DNA of 64,000 nt from Larix kaempferi (lineage: Eukaryota; Streptophyta; Pinopsida; Pinales; Pinaceae): contig BSBM01000307.1 in assembly GCA_027924585.1 (NCBI GenBank), forward strand, positions 12,881,001-12,945,000. Direction: 5' to 3'. Both the position numbers and the translations under genes were made by a program. Below are positions 25,801 to 36,091 of this stretch, piece after piece; position 1 is the stretch's first letter, and each line of letters opens with the position of its first letter. The notes under the pieces are model-generated. The model saw only the letters and a list, made by a program, of their open reading frames with translations. It was not told the origin of the DNA and did not search any database.

Positions 25801-27305
25801 TCTCGTCCATGTCTTTTAACGCGGCTCCTTGATTCACGATATAAACGCATCCTAAAGTCATCACAGTCTGGAATCAACTTACAAAACTTGCATGTCAATG
25901 ATTCAAAAGGGATCCCTGTTTCAGAAGCCCTCTGACAGTGAATATGCCTATATGTACCATCAATATGGCATTCAGTACCATGATAACATAACATCCTCTT
26001 GGTATGCTTCTCTATGGCCCATAATTTTCCACCCCTTTGATCATCCATTAGGATTTTTGTGTTCAATCTCTCCCCATTTCTATCAATATATGGATACCAA
26101 TACCCCCAACATTGTAGTATCAAGGGAGATAAATGATCTACAATAAGACAATAAAAGCAAACAAATTTGAAGATAACAAATAAAATTATGTTCAATGTCA
26201 TATTCAAATTAAATAAGCTTGTGAAATTAACATACCTGAAGTAGAAGGATTTGCACTTGTAGAACTCCTATGTGATAGTGGTGTTGATGATGGGACAAAA
26301 AACCTAGTCAACTCTGTTGGGACTTATCATTGGTAGGCTTCTTGGGTCTCCCAACTATGCCAGTCCTCAAACCAATTGTACTATGTGAAACCTCATCTGT
26401 AGTAGAAATGTGCTTGTTTGATTTCATATGTTCATTTAGAGAACTAACAATATTACCACTAGCTGGTACTAATAAAACCATTTATTGCACCGTATACATT
26501 CCACTTTTACTTTTCTCTTGTCCTCGTATCATGCAAGTGTTGCTTCCACCACTTTGAACAAATTTGGATCTTGTGTCTTGTTGAAATCATCTAGTATTTT
26601 GATGGCTTTATCAATCTCAAGTCGATCTCCAACCATTGATGTCTGCCTTTCTATGTTACATGAAGGAGTTTCACTACTTCCCACCCTTGAAATGTTACGT
26701 TGATGGGCCCTTGTTTTCATGTGATTGTTTTTGAAGTTGCAAAGTGTCCGTGTTGCCAAAGATATTTCCCCTGTTCCATAATCAATACCACAACTTTGAC
26801 AATGGATCTTTATTTTAGATGTTCCATTTTTTGAATATACTTTAAGAGTAACCTTCTCCTCAACAAACTCCTCCATTAAACTATTCACTTTTTGTTCCCA
26901 AGATGCCAATATAGTAGAATCAACACCTATGTTTTGTTCTATCGAATCACACTCAACTTCAACTCTTGCTTGTTTATGCATAGGTTCATCCACGTTCTCT
27001 TCGATGATTTCAACATTTGGTGTTCTTTCCATTACATTTGATTGCAACGCTTCAGTATCCAATGTGTCTAGTTTCCTCTTGATGCCTATAGCTGTTTTTG
27101 TAGCTTTCCATCTTTTCTCTTGTGTTGCATTTAAAGTATATCCTTGATTGATGGTAAACTCAAAAGGATATCCAATGATATCATCAAGCACAATTTCTTG
27201 ACGGATTTCTGCAAATGTAGCATCTGATTGACACCTAACTATGCCAAGGGTAGAACATTCTTCACCATTTACAATTACAAAGTCAAAATCATTGTCTGGA
27301 TTCAT
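22864..27305 (-). pseudogene. Transposase-like protein pseudogene, copy B
   Basis: Better preserved copy. The ATG at 27305 is intact and the N-terminal frame runs 258 codons to 26529. The finger C-x2-C-x22-H-x5-H is kept. The 98-bp intron is 26138-26235. The central acidic core frame 25457-24945 is open without the frameshift of copy A and carries LAEDETVV. The SDGD region is preceded by the same in-frame TGA (24889-24891) as in copy A. The frame 24858-24031 extends past the stop that ends copy A. Copy B has its own TGA at about 25540 where copy A has Trp. Both copies carry TAA stops where CAA would fit (near 24030 and 24004). Most lesions look like C-to-T changes, as in methylated transposons. 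Confidence 0.65.
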
Positions 27306-28209
27306 CTACATTTCCATCCACATGTACCTTTTATTTAGATAAAAATGGATAAATATATAGAAACATTTTTCAAAAGATTGGATATAGCATACATTTTTGA
27401 AAGTGGTGTTGAAACATTCAAACTAAAATTGAATTTATATAGAAGGAAATTCAATGAACTAGAAAAACTGAGAAATATTTGGTTTATTCAATAGACAATT
27501 AACTGCCTCTTTTAGATATTAAATAACGTTCCCAATAGACCCACTCGATATTCAACAAATGGGTGGACCATAATAGTTCCATTCGTTGGATATGCATACC
27601 CCACTATGCCATTACACAAGCCCTACATAGGGAATCTTTTCCCTGTAGGCATGATATGATTTCCATTTCGAGACTTGTTACACAATGGGGAGGTGACTCA
27701 TAAATGAAGGGTGGGGCTTCATAGTGGAGAATGGGGATCCGATGAACCCATATTAGGAGCTAGGGGAAGGACCTTTGAGGTGGGGCGAGTCCTTCTTGAT
27801 TTTACGTAAAAAGGTCAACACCAAAATTTTCTGCAACAAGTAGAAATTGCAATAGGTCATGTGTAGGTATTTGTTTATGCTTAAAGTATTCCAAGTTTAG
27901 TGAACATGGATTATTCCACAACAAATGAATCTCATTTCTCTATCTATACAAGACCAAAATTAATCCAAAATTAGAGACGATTCTAAGGACATGAAGTTGG
28001 GATGTGTCCCATGGGGTCGGTCAATATACTAGTTAGTGATAGTGATAGTTAGGGTCCTCTGGAACAAAGGTCTAGATTTTATCATATATACACAATCTCA
28101 AATCTTGAGTTTACTCCACTATATTGTAAATGACATATTTCTCAAATCTGAGTTTACTCCAACATATTGTAAATGACATTTCTCAAATATTTGGCTTTGA
28201 CTTCGAAAT

Positions 28210-28508
28210 TTGAATATAATGTATATGACATATTTCTCAATCTGTAACTAAAATTCCATATTGCAAACAAATTTTGAACTAAGTATTCAATGAAAATTTA
28301 AAATTTAATTTCAAACGAACTTTGAACTAAATGCAATGAAATTTTAAAATTTAACTTCAAGTTACATTTTCAAAGTTTAATTTCCATCTTTAAATAACGA
28401 GACATTGAACTAAGTATTCAATGGAAATTTAAAATTTAATATCAAATGAAGTTTAAACTAAATGCAATGAAATTTTAAAATTTAACTTCAAGTTACATTT
28501 TTAAAGTT
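28210..28508. repeat. 131-bp tandem repeat, two copies, at the right end of unit B
   Basis: Words GAACTAAGTATTCAATG and AACTAAATGCAATGAAATTT recur 131 bases apart (28276 and 28407; 28325 and 28456). The 14-kb duplication ends inside the second copy. Confidence 0.75.
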
Positions 28509-29034
28509 CACAAAGATATTCTTGAGGGTTACCCCCTAGGGATACCTCAAATGTGCTAAGTTTTCCTTATTTGGTCTTGGTAATTTTAATATTGATTAGA
28601 TAAGGGTTACTCTACTTCATCTCGATCATTACCATCTTGTCTATACCAAGACTATTGAATGTTTACTCCATTGTGATTACCCAATATTAAAGTGTAGTCT
28701 CTATATCAAACACAATTTTCTCAAGTGGACATTGTAAGAAAACTATACTTAGCAATTAGAGAAGTTAGACTACTTTAAAAAGGTAATAACATCATACAAT
28801 TAATACCTCATTATGCATCACAATTGCTTCTAATGCATATAGCATAATTCACTTCTTACCAAGGATCATTGTTTTGAATTAGACTACACTTAAGTAATGA
28901 CAAATTAGTAGAACATGAAATTATTTCTAGCTCAATCTCTGCTAGAGGTTGTATCCAAACATATGGTTAGCATACAACTTAGTCATTGCATAGACTTATA
29001 TCAAGACTTAATGTATAATCCCATTATGATCCTT
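28509..29034. other. Intergenic, no gene seen
   Basis: AT-rich single-copy sequence with no frame or motif that I can name. Confidence 0.5.
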
Positions 29035-29157
29035 CAGAGAAATTCTAACATAAATACTACATCAAAAGTATTCTCTTAGCACAATAGTTATTCTACAGAG
29101 AAATTCTAACATAAATACTACATCAAAAGTATCCTCTTAGCACAATAGTTATTCTAC
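29035..29157. repeat. 61-bp tandem duplication
   Basis: The block starting CAGAGAAATTCTAACATAAA repeats once with a 61-base period (29035 and 29096). The copies differ at one visible position (GTATTCTC versus GTATCCTC), so the event is recent relative to the surroundings. Confidence 0.9.
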
Positions 29158-30500
29158 CCTTGAATGCAATGTTCTGAAAATAAAAACATAGTCATCCTTA
29201 TTTTCTATATTATGATAACTTTATTTATAACCAAAGTAAATAATTAGGAATTATTATTCCAAAATTTAACACAATAAACAAGAATTTATAGGAGTAAATA
29301 TAACCATTCTTTGTTGCATGACGTTTACTTCTATATCAACATAAACTATGCATATCTTAATGCTTGCATACCATTCTATTAATTGTGTACATGTATGGCA
29401 TTGCTCCTTCCCATGCAATTAATAATTTCATTTAATCCGATGCATATTCGATTCTAAATGAAGGTGTTGAAAACTTCAATACTTTTTAATCTTATTCATC
29501 TGGCGTGAAACTCTTTTCTATAGAACCCTTTTTAATAATAAAAGTAATTAGAATCTCGACAGTTTCAATTCTTAAATCCCCATCTCAATGCATCTATAAA
29601 TAGTAAATTAATTCTCACTCAAATAACTCCTTATCCAACACTTGACAAGTCAACATTTAGATCAATCAACTAACCAATGAATCCAATATAATCTGAAAGG
29701 ATTTAGTTATTAAGCTAAAAGCTTATTTTATGCATATATACCCATATATGAAGGATAAACTTAATTTTTCTTTTTGTTGACATCATTCTTTTGTTCAATT
29801 TTCAACTACTTAAGTATTACAGACCTATGAAAAGTTCGATTCAAGTGATAACTTCTCAAATCTAATTATCCATGAAATTAACAACCTGGCCTATCATAAA
29901 AATAACCACGATGAATGTGCAGGTCACAACCGACCGAATAAGTCAAGCTCGGTTGAATGAGCTAGGTGGACTAAAGATAAATAAATTCTAGAAATCGCAT
30001 TGACAGTTATTCTCTCTGCAAAGTGTCATTATTGTTTCATGTCTTATATTCTCTCTGTAGAGTACCATTATAGTTTCATGTATTCGTCATGAAAAATTTT
30101 ACCCATTATTTCTTGTTCCATATATATATTTCGCATAGTATATGGAATCCTTGGGAGGCCATTAATTACTTCTATCCTAGAGTGATATCTCTCCATTTAA
30201 ATGGGATTGTTCTTCAATGATCATTGTTTATGGTGATCCTTTGTGTGACTACATGAGGGTAAGCCCTTGGTAAAATTGACTTGATTCTTAGTTAAGACAT
30301 TATTTAAGAAGGGAAACTAGTCTTCAAATGCCATGGTTGACTTGCAATAAAGAGAATTGATGCCAAGGTCAAATCTGAAGTGAAAGTTTAATTTGGCCAC
30401 TAATAACAATTTTAGTTTAGAATGGGTTTCATGCCTAATTGTAGAATATCTTGAACTTAAGCTTGGCCCGCAAGGTCCATGAGGTTGGTGGTGCGAGTAT
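29158..30500. other. Intergenic, no gene seen
   Basis: AT-rich. Two related segments near 30012 and 30050 (TTCTCTCTG..GTTTCATGT) suggest a small local repeat. No coding potential recognised. Confidence 0.45.
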
Positions 30501-31622
30501 AAGTGGGGGAGTGTAACAACCTTCACCGAATATAAATTAGACCTCGTCTATTTCACCAACAGAGATCCTTAATGAATGAATGTCCAATCTATTCAATCCT
30601 TGTAAATGTTACTAATATTATGAGACAATAAGTAATAGTAAACTCTCAATAACTTGAACTTGGAATCACTTGTAACACATGTTTAGACTCAACCTCTTTA
30701 TCAATGATATTCATACACACACATCATCTACTAAATTCAAGCCAACTGAGGTATATTTACCAAAAATTATCTACCATCCATATATTATACTCCATTCTAC
30801 AATGTAAAGTAAATTAATTTTGTGTATGGGCCAAAGGTTAAACAAAATGCCTAGTAAAATGATGAATTGACTAGATAGTGAAGCATATGATGTGTATGCT
30901 CCAAAGGTTAGGAAAAATGCCCCAAAAAATGATGCATTAACCAAATAGTGATGCGTACAATGTGTACAACCAAAATGATAGGAAAATTAGCATTGTCCTT
31001 GATAGTATGAACTCATCAAACCAAGCCTTAAACAAAATCAGAACTAGAACTTTCCATATATGCCATTGAATCCACATCAAGAATCATCCTAGGGCAATAT
31101 ATAGTGTCGGATATCTGACATCCTAGGGCATGATATACGGTCGGATATCCAACATCCGCAAGCTTAATATTATGTCGGATAGCCGACGACACTTGTCACT
31201 ATTCGTCGGATATCGTCGAATATCCAAGGGCCATCAGATATCCAACGGATCCTTCTATCAATTTAAGGTGAAATCCGACGACACAGTCCTTTTCGTCCGA
31301 TGTCGTCGGATTTTCTCGTCAGATTTTGGGTTCAAATTCTGTAGTGCCATCTCTTGAGAAAAGTGAAGCGGGAGTTTAGTTCCTTCTCTTTCACCAAGAA
31401 ACTTCATTTGTTTGTTTACCTTCCATTGTAGGAGGGCTTGGTTGTTCGACCGAGAGCCCTCTATTGCTTGAACAGAGAAAGATTGTAGTATTTGTTTAGG
31501 TTATGATCACACTCATTTGTAATCGAGTATCATGGGGTATGTTCTTCCTTTGTACAAGGAGAGAAGATAGCGTAAATCTTCTCTATGTGAAGGCTATTAT
31601 CAGAGTTTTGTTTATGCTCACA
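30501..31622 (+). repeat. Possible polypurine tract and LTR of a plus-strand retroelement
   Basis: AAGTGGGGGAG (30501-30511) directly precedes TGTAACAACCTTCACC, resembling a polypurine tract and 3' LTR start. A plausible LTR end is ..GCTCACA at 31622, but there is no second LTR or confirmed target-site duplication. The interval contains the palindrome cluster at 31105-31330. Tentative. Confidence 0.3.
31087..31330. repeat. Cluster of GTCGGATATC-type imperfect palindromes
   Basis: TCGGAT or ATCCGA words occur about ten times in 240 bp, for example TGTCGGATATCTGACA (31105-31120), GTCGGATAGCCGAC (31174-31187) and GTCGGATATCGTCGAATATC (31206-31225). The first two units form a near-tandem of about 37 bp that starts CATCCTAGGGCA. 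GC content is higher than nearby. The frame at 31130-31357 across it looks incidental. Confidence 0.75.
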
Positions 31623-32009
31623 TCAGCGAGGTACTGTCTCTCCTTCACTTATTCAGTTTTATTTTCTTGATTTCTTTATTCTCAGTTTGTAATTTATATT
31701 TTTACTAATTGTAGATAATAATATTTAGGCTCTTTTCCTGTAGGTGAGAACGGGCGCACCCAATATGGAAGGCTCTATTATCCAAGGAGGATGAAGACTT
31801 CCATCCCGGATAAGCTCTCGCTTTGGTTTGGCTAACAACGATGATGGTTCACTTACAACTTCAAGCCATATGCCAAGTCCGAAATTGGCAATCCTTTTTT
31901 TACTTAAATTATTCATAGTTTAAACTATGTGAATGTAAGTTTTGCTAACCCTATATTGGGTTTTGAAATATAAAGCTTCGTTATGAGTTTCTGTGGCCCT
32001 GGCCCTGGC
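31623..32009. other. Intergenic, no gene seen
   Basis: Contains a short GGCCCT x3 run at about 31996-32013. No gene recognised. Confidence 0.45.
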
Positions 32010-32178
32010 CCTATATTAATAAATAAATAAATTGTTAATAATCCAAATATTATTTATTTGAAGTTTTCAAAATTTAATATTTTTATTTTTATTTTAAAAA
32101 ATACAAAATAAAAATAACTATTCTATATTTTATTTAGAAAATATTAATGTATAAATGTATAACTATCTATAATAAATA
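32010..32178 (+). repeat. Dispersed repeat, copy 1 (interrupted by a LINE)
   Basis: About 170 bp starting CCCTATATTAATAAATAAAT and ending AACTATCTATAATAAATA is repeated in direct orientation at 40017-40185 with few differences. In this copy the right end is followed by the LINE insertion and then by the duplicated target site. Confidence 0.85.
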
Positions 32179-32583
32179 AGGTTGAGATGTACAAATTTAT
32201 GGATTTTGATATCAAACACATATATAGGGAACACAATCAGGATGCTGATATTTTATCCAAGCAAGCACTTTCTGGGGATGTTGGATATCTCTTATGGGAA
32301 GAATACTTTGAAGATGAGTTCCTTGATCAGGGTTCTCTATTTTTCTTCGACTAGTTAGTTTTTGGGAGATATTTTGGCCAGATGTGATTTTTGTCACTTT
32401 TGTTATGGGTTTTCTATGTACTAATGAACATCACTGAATGGATGTTTGACTGGACTGTTTCGACATGCCTTGTAACTCATGAAAGCATGTTGTGTGAACT
32501 GTGCTTGTCTATGGACCAATCCATCATGTATTATTTTTTTCAATTTGAATATAAATAGTATGCTTTTTTCCACTGGAAAAAAA
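32179..32583 (+). mobile_element. 5'-truncated LINE insertion with 18-bp target-site duplication
   Basis: A 405-bp insert flanked by perfect AACTATCTATAATAAATA copies (32161-32178 and 32584-32601) and ending in a run of A. The related repeat at 40017-40185 lacks the insert and serves as an empty site. The 5' part encodes the end of an RNase H-like domain, followed by about 220 bp of 3' UTR. This fits target-primed reverse transcription of a plant L1-type element, heavily truncated at the 5' end. Confidence 0.9.
32181..32354 (+). pseudogene. C-terminal fragment of LINE RNase H-like domain
   Basis: The frame from 32181 to the TAG at 32352 reads ..FDIKHIYREHNQDADILSKQ.. (57 codons). The pattern HxxREHNQxAD.LSKQ matches the end of the RNase H-like domain at the C-terminus of many plant LINE pol proteins, where the Asp of ADxLS is catalytic. 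The upstream reverse transcriptase is missing because of 5' truncation. There is no start codon of its own, so this is not expected to be expressed. Confidence 0.75.
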
Positions 32584-32598
32584 AACTATCTATAATAA

Positions 32599-32622
32599 AT
32601 ATATATATATATATATATATAT
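32599..32622. repeat. TA dinucleotide microsatellite
   Basis: Uninterrupted AT/TA run directly after the second target-site copy of the LINE. Confidence 0.9.
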
Positions 32623-32746
32623 TACACTTAATAAATAGAAACGATATTAATGATTTCAAATGTCAAATATTTAACAGGGTGATTCATATTGGTTGCCATA
32701 GAGTTTTCGCATACTGAAGATTATTTATATTTTTTAGACTATAGCA

Positions 32747-32962
32747 TAAGTTTTTTTTTAAAAGATGGTTCACCATTTGTTAGAGGGCTACATCCATCGG
32801 GAAATTAATCACCTTCCTGCTATTCGAAGGAATCAAGGAAAGCTTGAAATACAATCATTACAATAGGCTTCAACAAAAGCACCATGTCACTTACAAGAAT
32901 TGAACCTAGGTGGGGAGGGCAACAATCTTTCCTCCCAACCACCCAAACTACAACCAATGGAC
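32747..32962 (-). mobile_element. tRNA-derived SINE with 12-bp target-site duplication
   Basis: Bounded by TAGACTATAGCA at 32735-32746 and 32963-32974. On the minus strand it starts with an A-box-like GTCCATTGGTTGTAG, has a B-box GGTTCAATTC (about 32896-32905), and ends in an A-rich tail (the T-run at 32751-32759 on the + strand). Size near 216 bp and polarity fit a plant tRNA-headed SINE transcribed by RNA polymerase III. Confidence 0.8.
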
Positions 32963-32974
32963 TAGACTATAGCA

Positions 32975-34800
32975 CAGTTGTATCAATGACATAATATAAT
33001 GTAACAAAAGCCCAAAAATATGAAGTAGAGAGCGCACCGATGCTTATTGATTGGTCGAGATCATAAATAGGCCTTTAGCAAGCTATGCCCCCCGCTTTTT
33101 TTTTACTCCACAGGAGACAATGGGCAAGTATACATGACACGGATACATAGGCATAGAATGACGTTATTTCTATTATTTATTAAATACCAAATACCTCCTT
33201 TCGCTAGTTAAAGTTATTGGATGAGAAGATGCGCCGCAAGTGAGACCAAAGGGAAAAGACTAAATAAGTGTTTGGAGGGCAAGGATCCACTTTATTTTAG
33301 GGTAAACATTCTATACAAGCCGGAACTACTCGAAACTTTTAAGATAGTGGGACAGGAGCGCAAATACACATTTGTTTCTTTACTCGAATACGAGGAAGGA
33401 AGGCTCATAGACAGAAGATGAGTTAGCCTAGTCTTTAATAAATGTGATAGGGATAACTTGAGGAGCGGAGCGGTAAATAGCTCTTATTTCCCGGTTTTCT
33501 TCTATTCGTGTCGATATCCCAAACGTGTGCATAGGAGATTTCTGTAAATAAAAATATTGGGTAATGTTTTGTGAGATCAATTCAAATTTAAATTATAACC
33601 TGCCATGAATCTGGTCGTCCAACAAAAAAAGCGATATCTGAGAACAAGCCTAGAATTTCAAATCTCTTATGCCTGTCAAATCAAAATTTTATGACGGTTT
33701 TGTATTCTTTATGCCTTTCATTTTACGTAAGTGACGAGTGTCAAAATATTTTTACTTCAATTTCATATTTTAAAAACAACAAACACTATTAACTATAAGG
33801 ATGAAATTTTATATAATAAAAATAATAAAATTTATTTGAGTAAGATTTGCAAGGACCTGTGTAACTACAGCAAGGATGACCCATAGCCCTAGAATTCAGT
33901 TTATCAAAAAAATATTTAAAAAAAAAATTAATATAACAAAAATACTAATAATAAAATATTTATAATGAATTCTTTTTAAAACTTTCCTAAATTGTTAATT
34001 TTAAATGCTCCAAAACTGATCATTAATCAATAAATGAATATACATAAGAAAGCCCTCTAAAGATTTAAAAGAAAATGAGAGATTCATTTAACAATGCTGT
34101 GAATTTTTGAAAAAATTAAAAGAATTTGCAGAAGACACCCCCGCCTTTATAAATTATATGCTTGGACCTGGTAAATTGTAGAGTGTAAAGTTAAAATAGC
34201 ACGGCACCGTAGCATTCTTGTGAGTTAACTTGATCACTTTTATTCCAGCAGCTAATTCTATTGACTACGCATACTATATAGATTGTCTTGATCTCTACAT
34301 CCTAGTTTTAATCTAAACATTATTAACTTACCTAATCTTTCTCTAAACATAAGGGGATACATGCTAGTTTATACTCTAATTAACTACTCTAACAACTATA
34401 ACAAAGAGGACCTACCTTATTCCGTATTATATAATCCCTACATTAGACTAACGATTTTAAGTTTCAGTTTTAATGCAAACATCAACTTTAATGCTAGTAT
34501 AATAAGTTATTCAATGAGCTTTTTTTTTACTATAAGAAAATGTATGATATTTCCAAGGGAAATGACCAAATTTATTGTTAAAAACATATCTATGCATGAT
34601 TTAACTACCTACCAGAAAGTTAATATTCTTTTATATTTTTGAACATTTTCATTATTAATACTTTAAATTTTTTAACTAACTTACTAGTTAATTATTAAAA
34701 AACAAAAAAAAATTAATTTAAAAATTAATTGTTATATATATATATATATATATTTGAACATTTTTATTGTTAATACTTTAAATCTTTTTACCAACTTTTT
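32975..34800. other. Mixed-composition region, possibly organelle-derived in part
   Basis: No gene confidently recognised. A 66-codon ATG frame at 33221-33421 (+) (starts MRRCAASETKGKR) lies in a segment less AT-rich than its surroundings, and 33430-33530 contains GAGGAGCGGAGCGG. This resembles plant mitochondrial intergenic DNA, but no known mitochondrial gene is identified in this part. The frame at 34361-34642 is low-complexity and probably not coding. An AT microsatellite lies at 34734-34753. Confidence 0.3.
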
Positions 34801-34803
34801 TGG

Positions 34804-34990
34804 AGGATCCAGCCAACAACCAGATCGTGTAGTAATAATGAATGCAGAGAGGGAGTCCTCGGTCATACTTGAAGCTAATCGATTACAAATACCTATCGTA
34901 TCTTTGGTGGATTCGAATATCCCATTGGGATTATATAGAGTAATAACTTATCCCATTCCAGCGAATGATTCTATGGATTTTGGAATTACT
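34804..34990 (+). pseudogene. rps2: Fragment of mitochondrial-type ribosomal protein S2 gene
   Basis: The open frame in this interval reads QQPDRVVIMNAERESSVI, then LEANRLQIPIVSLVDSNIP and ITYPIPANDSMDF. PD.VVI.., E...IPI.SLVD.N.P and the IPAND motif are the conserved C-terminal part of bacterial/organellar ribosomal protein S2, and the wording matches plant mitochondrial RPS2. The N-terminal two thirds are absent: upstream is AT-rich DNA and the frame opens without an ATG. After IPANDSMDF the frame leaves the homology. It is best read as a mitochondrial insert in nuclear DNA or the relic of a gene transfer. S2 sits in the small ribosomal subunit. Not expected to be functional. Confidence 0.7.
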
Positions 34991-35331
34991 GTGCAAATGG
35001 ATACCCAGTGTTTTAATCCATCATGGATCTAGAAACGCCAAATTAGATTGCGAACACTTTTAAAAAATGAAATTTAACTCCCCACAAAGTGATTCTGGAT
35101 CATTATTTTGGGAACGACAGAAGTTTGAAGGAGCAGAGTCACAATTCACATTCATAATTCGAGAAATTTCAAAGAGTGAAATCCACACAAGTCATATATG
35201 AATTTCTGGAAAATGTTTTTCTCTTTCTAACATAGAATATAGAAATCTTGGATTGATTATAAATTAGATCTTGAAGCTAACAGAAAAACGTCTTTGACTC
35301 TTTGACAACGGTGTGCAAGAATTTATAAGAT

Positions 35332-35550
35332 TTGAAACAAATAATGAATGAAGTCATGAATGAATTTATGGAAATTGTTTTTGTTTCAATTTGCCCCAAT
35401 AAACAGAGATCTTTAGATTGGTTACCAATCGGTTTGAGGAATAACGCAGAGGATAAGAAATACAGAGGTCTCGGTCAATTGGCAACACTCAGAGGGGTAG
35501 ATACAATCGTTTTAACTAGATTTGGAATTCTCATTCAAATCTCTGAATAG
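35332..35550 (+). other. Unidentified 72-codon open frame near the rps2 fragment
   Basis: The frame includes EIVFVSICPNKQRSLDWLPI and a Gly-rich RGLGQLATLRGVD segment. Its codon use is less AT-driven than nearby frames. I do not recognise the family. The frame opens without an ATG. It lies about 340 bp past the rps2 fragment and could belong to the same insert. Confidence 0.25.
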
Positions 35551-35799
35551 ATTCACACAAAATATTTATCTTACGCAGTGAACTTTTTATTCCATAACTC
35601 TGAAAATATCAAATAAGTATATAGACAAAATTTAAGATCAAGTGGTAATTCGCATTACCTTAATTGAAAACACCAATCAGTGGTCGAAGATAGGTATTCA
35701 AGGAAATTCAAGGGCCAATTCATGATTGGGTTTCGAATTTAGGAAACACCAAAAGAGGGGAAATCAAACGAATTTTAAATAAATCAAAATAATATAATG

Positions 35800-36091
35800 A
35801 ATTCATTTCATCATTGGATCGGACCCTGTAATCGAAGGTAGAGATTTGATCCCTGTTTGATCAAATCGATTCCAAATTGGGTCAGTATTATAAATACCGA
35901 TTGGTAGTGATAGATTTCAAATCGATCCCGATTGATAATGGAAACATTGTAACTGTGTATGAAATCCAACACCGGAAATAATGAAATTAATTCGTTTTAT
36001 CATTGGATCGAACCCTGTAATCGATGATACAGAGTCGATCTCTGTTTGATCAATTCGATTTCAAATTGGGCCAGTAATATAAACACTGATT
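35800..36091. repeat. Pair of about 110-bp direct repeats, about 182 bases apart
   Basis: The segments at about 35800-35905 and 35982-36091 share CATTGGATCGRACCCTGTAA, CTGTTTGATCAA and CAAATTGGG words, with substitutions. No coding content recognised. Confidence 0.7.

Larger units (their letters stand above)
14467..28449 (+). repeat. 14-kb tandem direct duplication, unit B
   Basis: Second copy of the unit. Homology to unit A ends near 28448: unit A runs ATCAAATG then TATGTATG into unit B, while unit B runs ATCAAATG then AAGTTTAA into single-copy DNA. All internal elements of unit A are present, including the retroelement with the same asymmetric LTRs, so those insertions predate the duplication. 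Confidence 0.95.

Noticed and set aside
34361-34642. 93-codon frame as part of the mitochondrial insert
   Set aside because: Composition is low-complexity Asn/Ile/Ser-rich and AT-driven; no similarity to a known mitochondrial gene was recognised.
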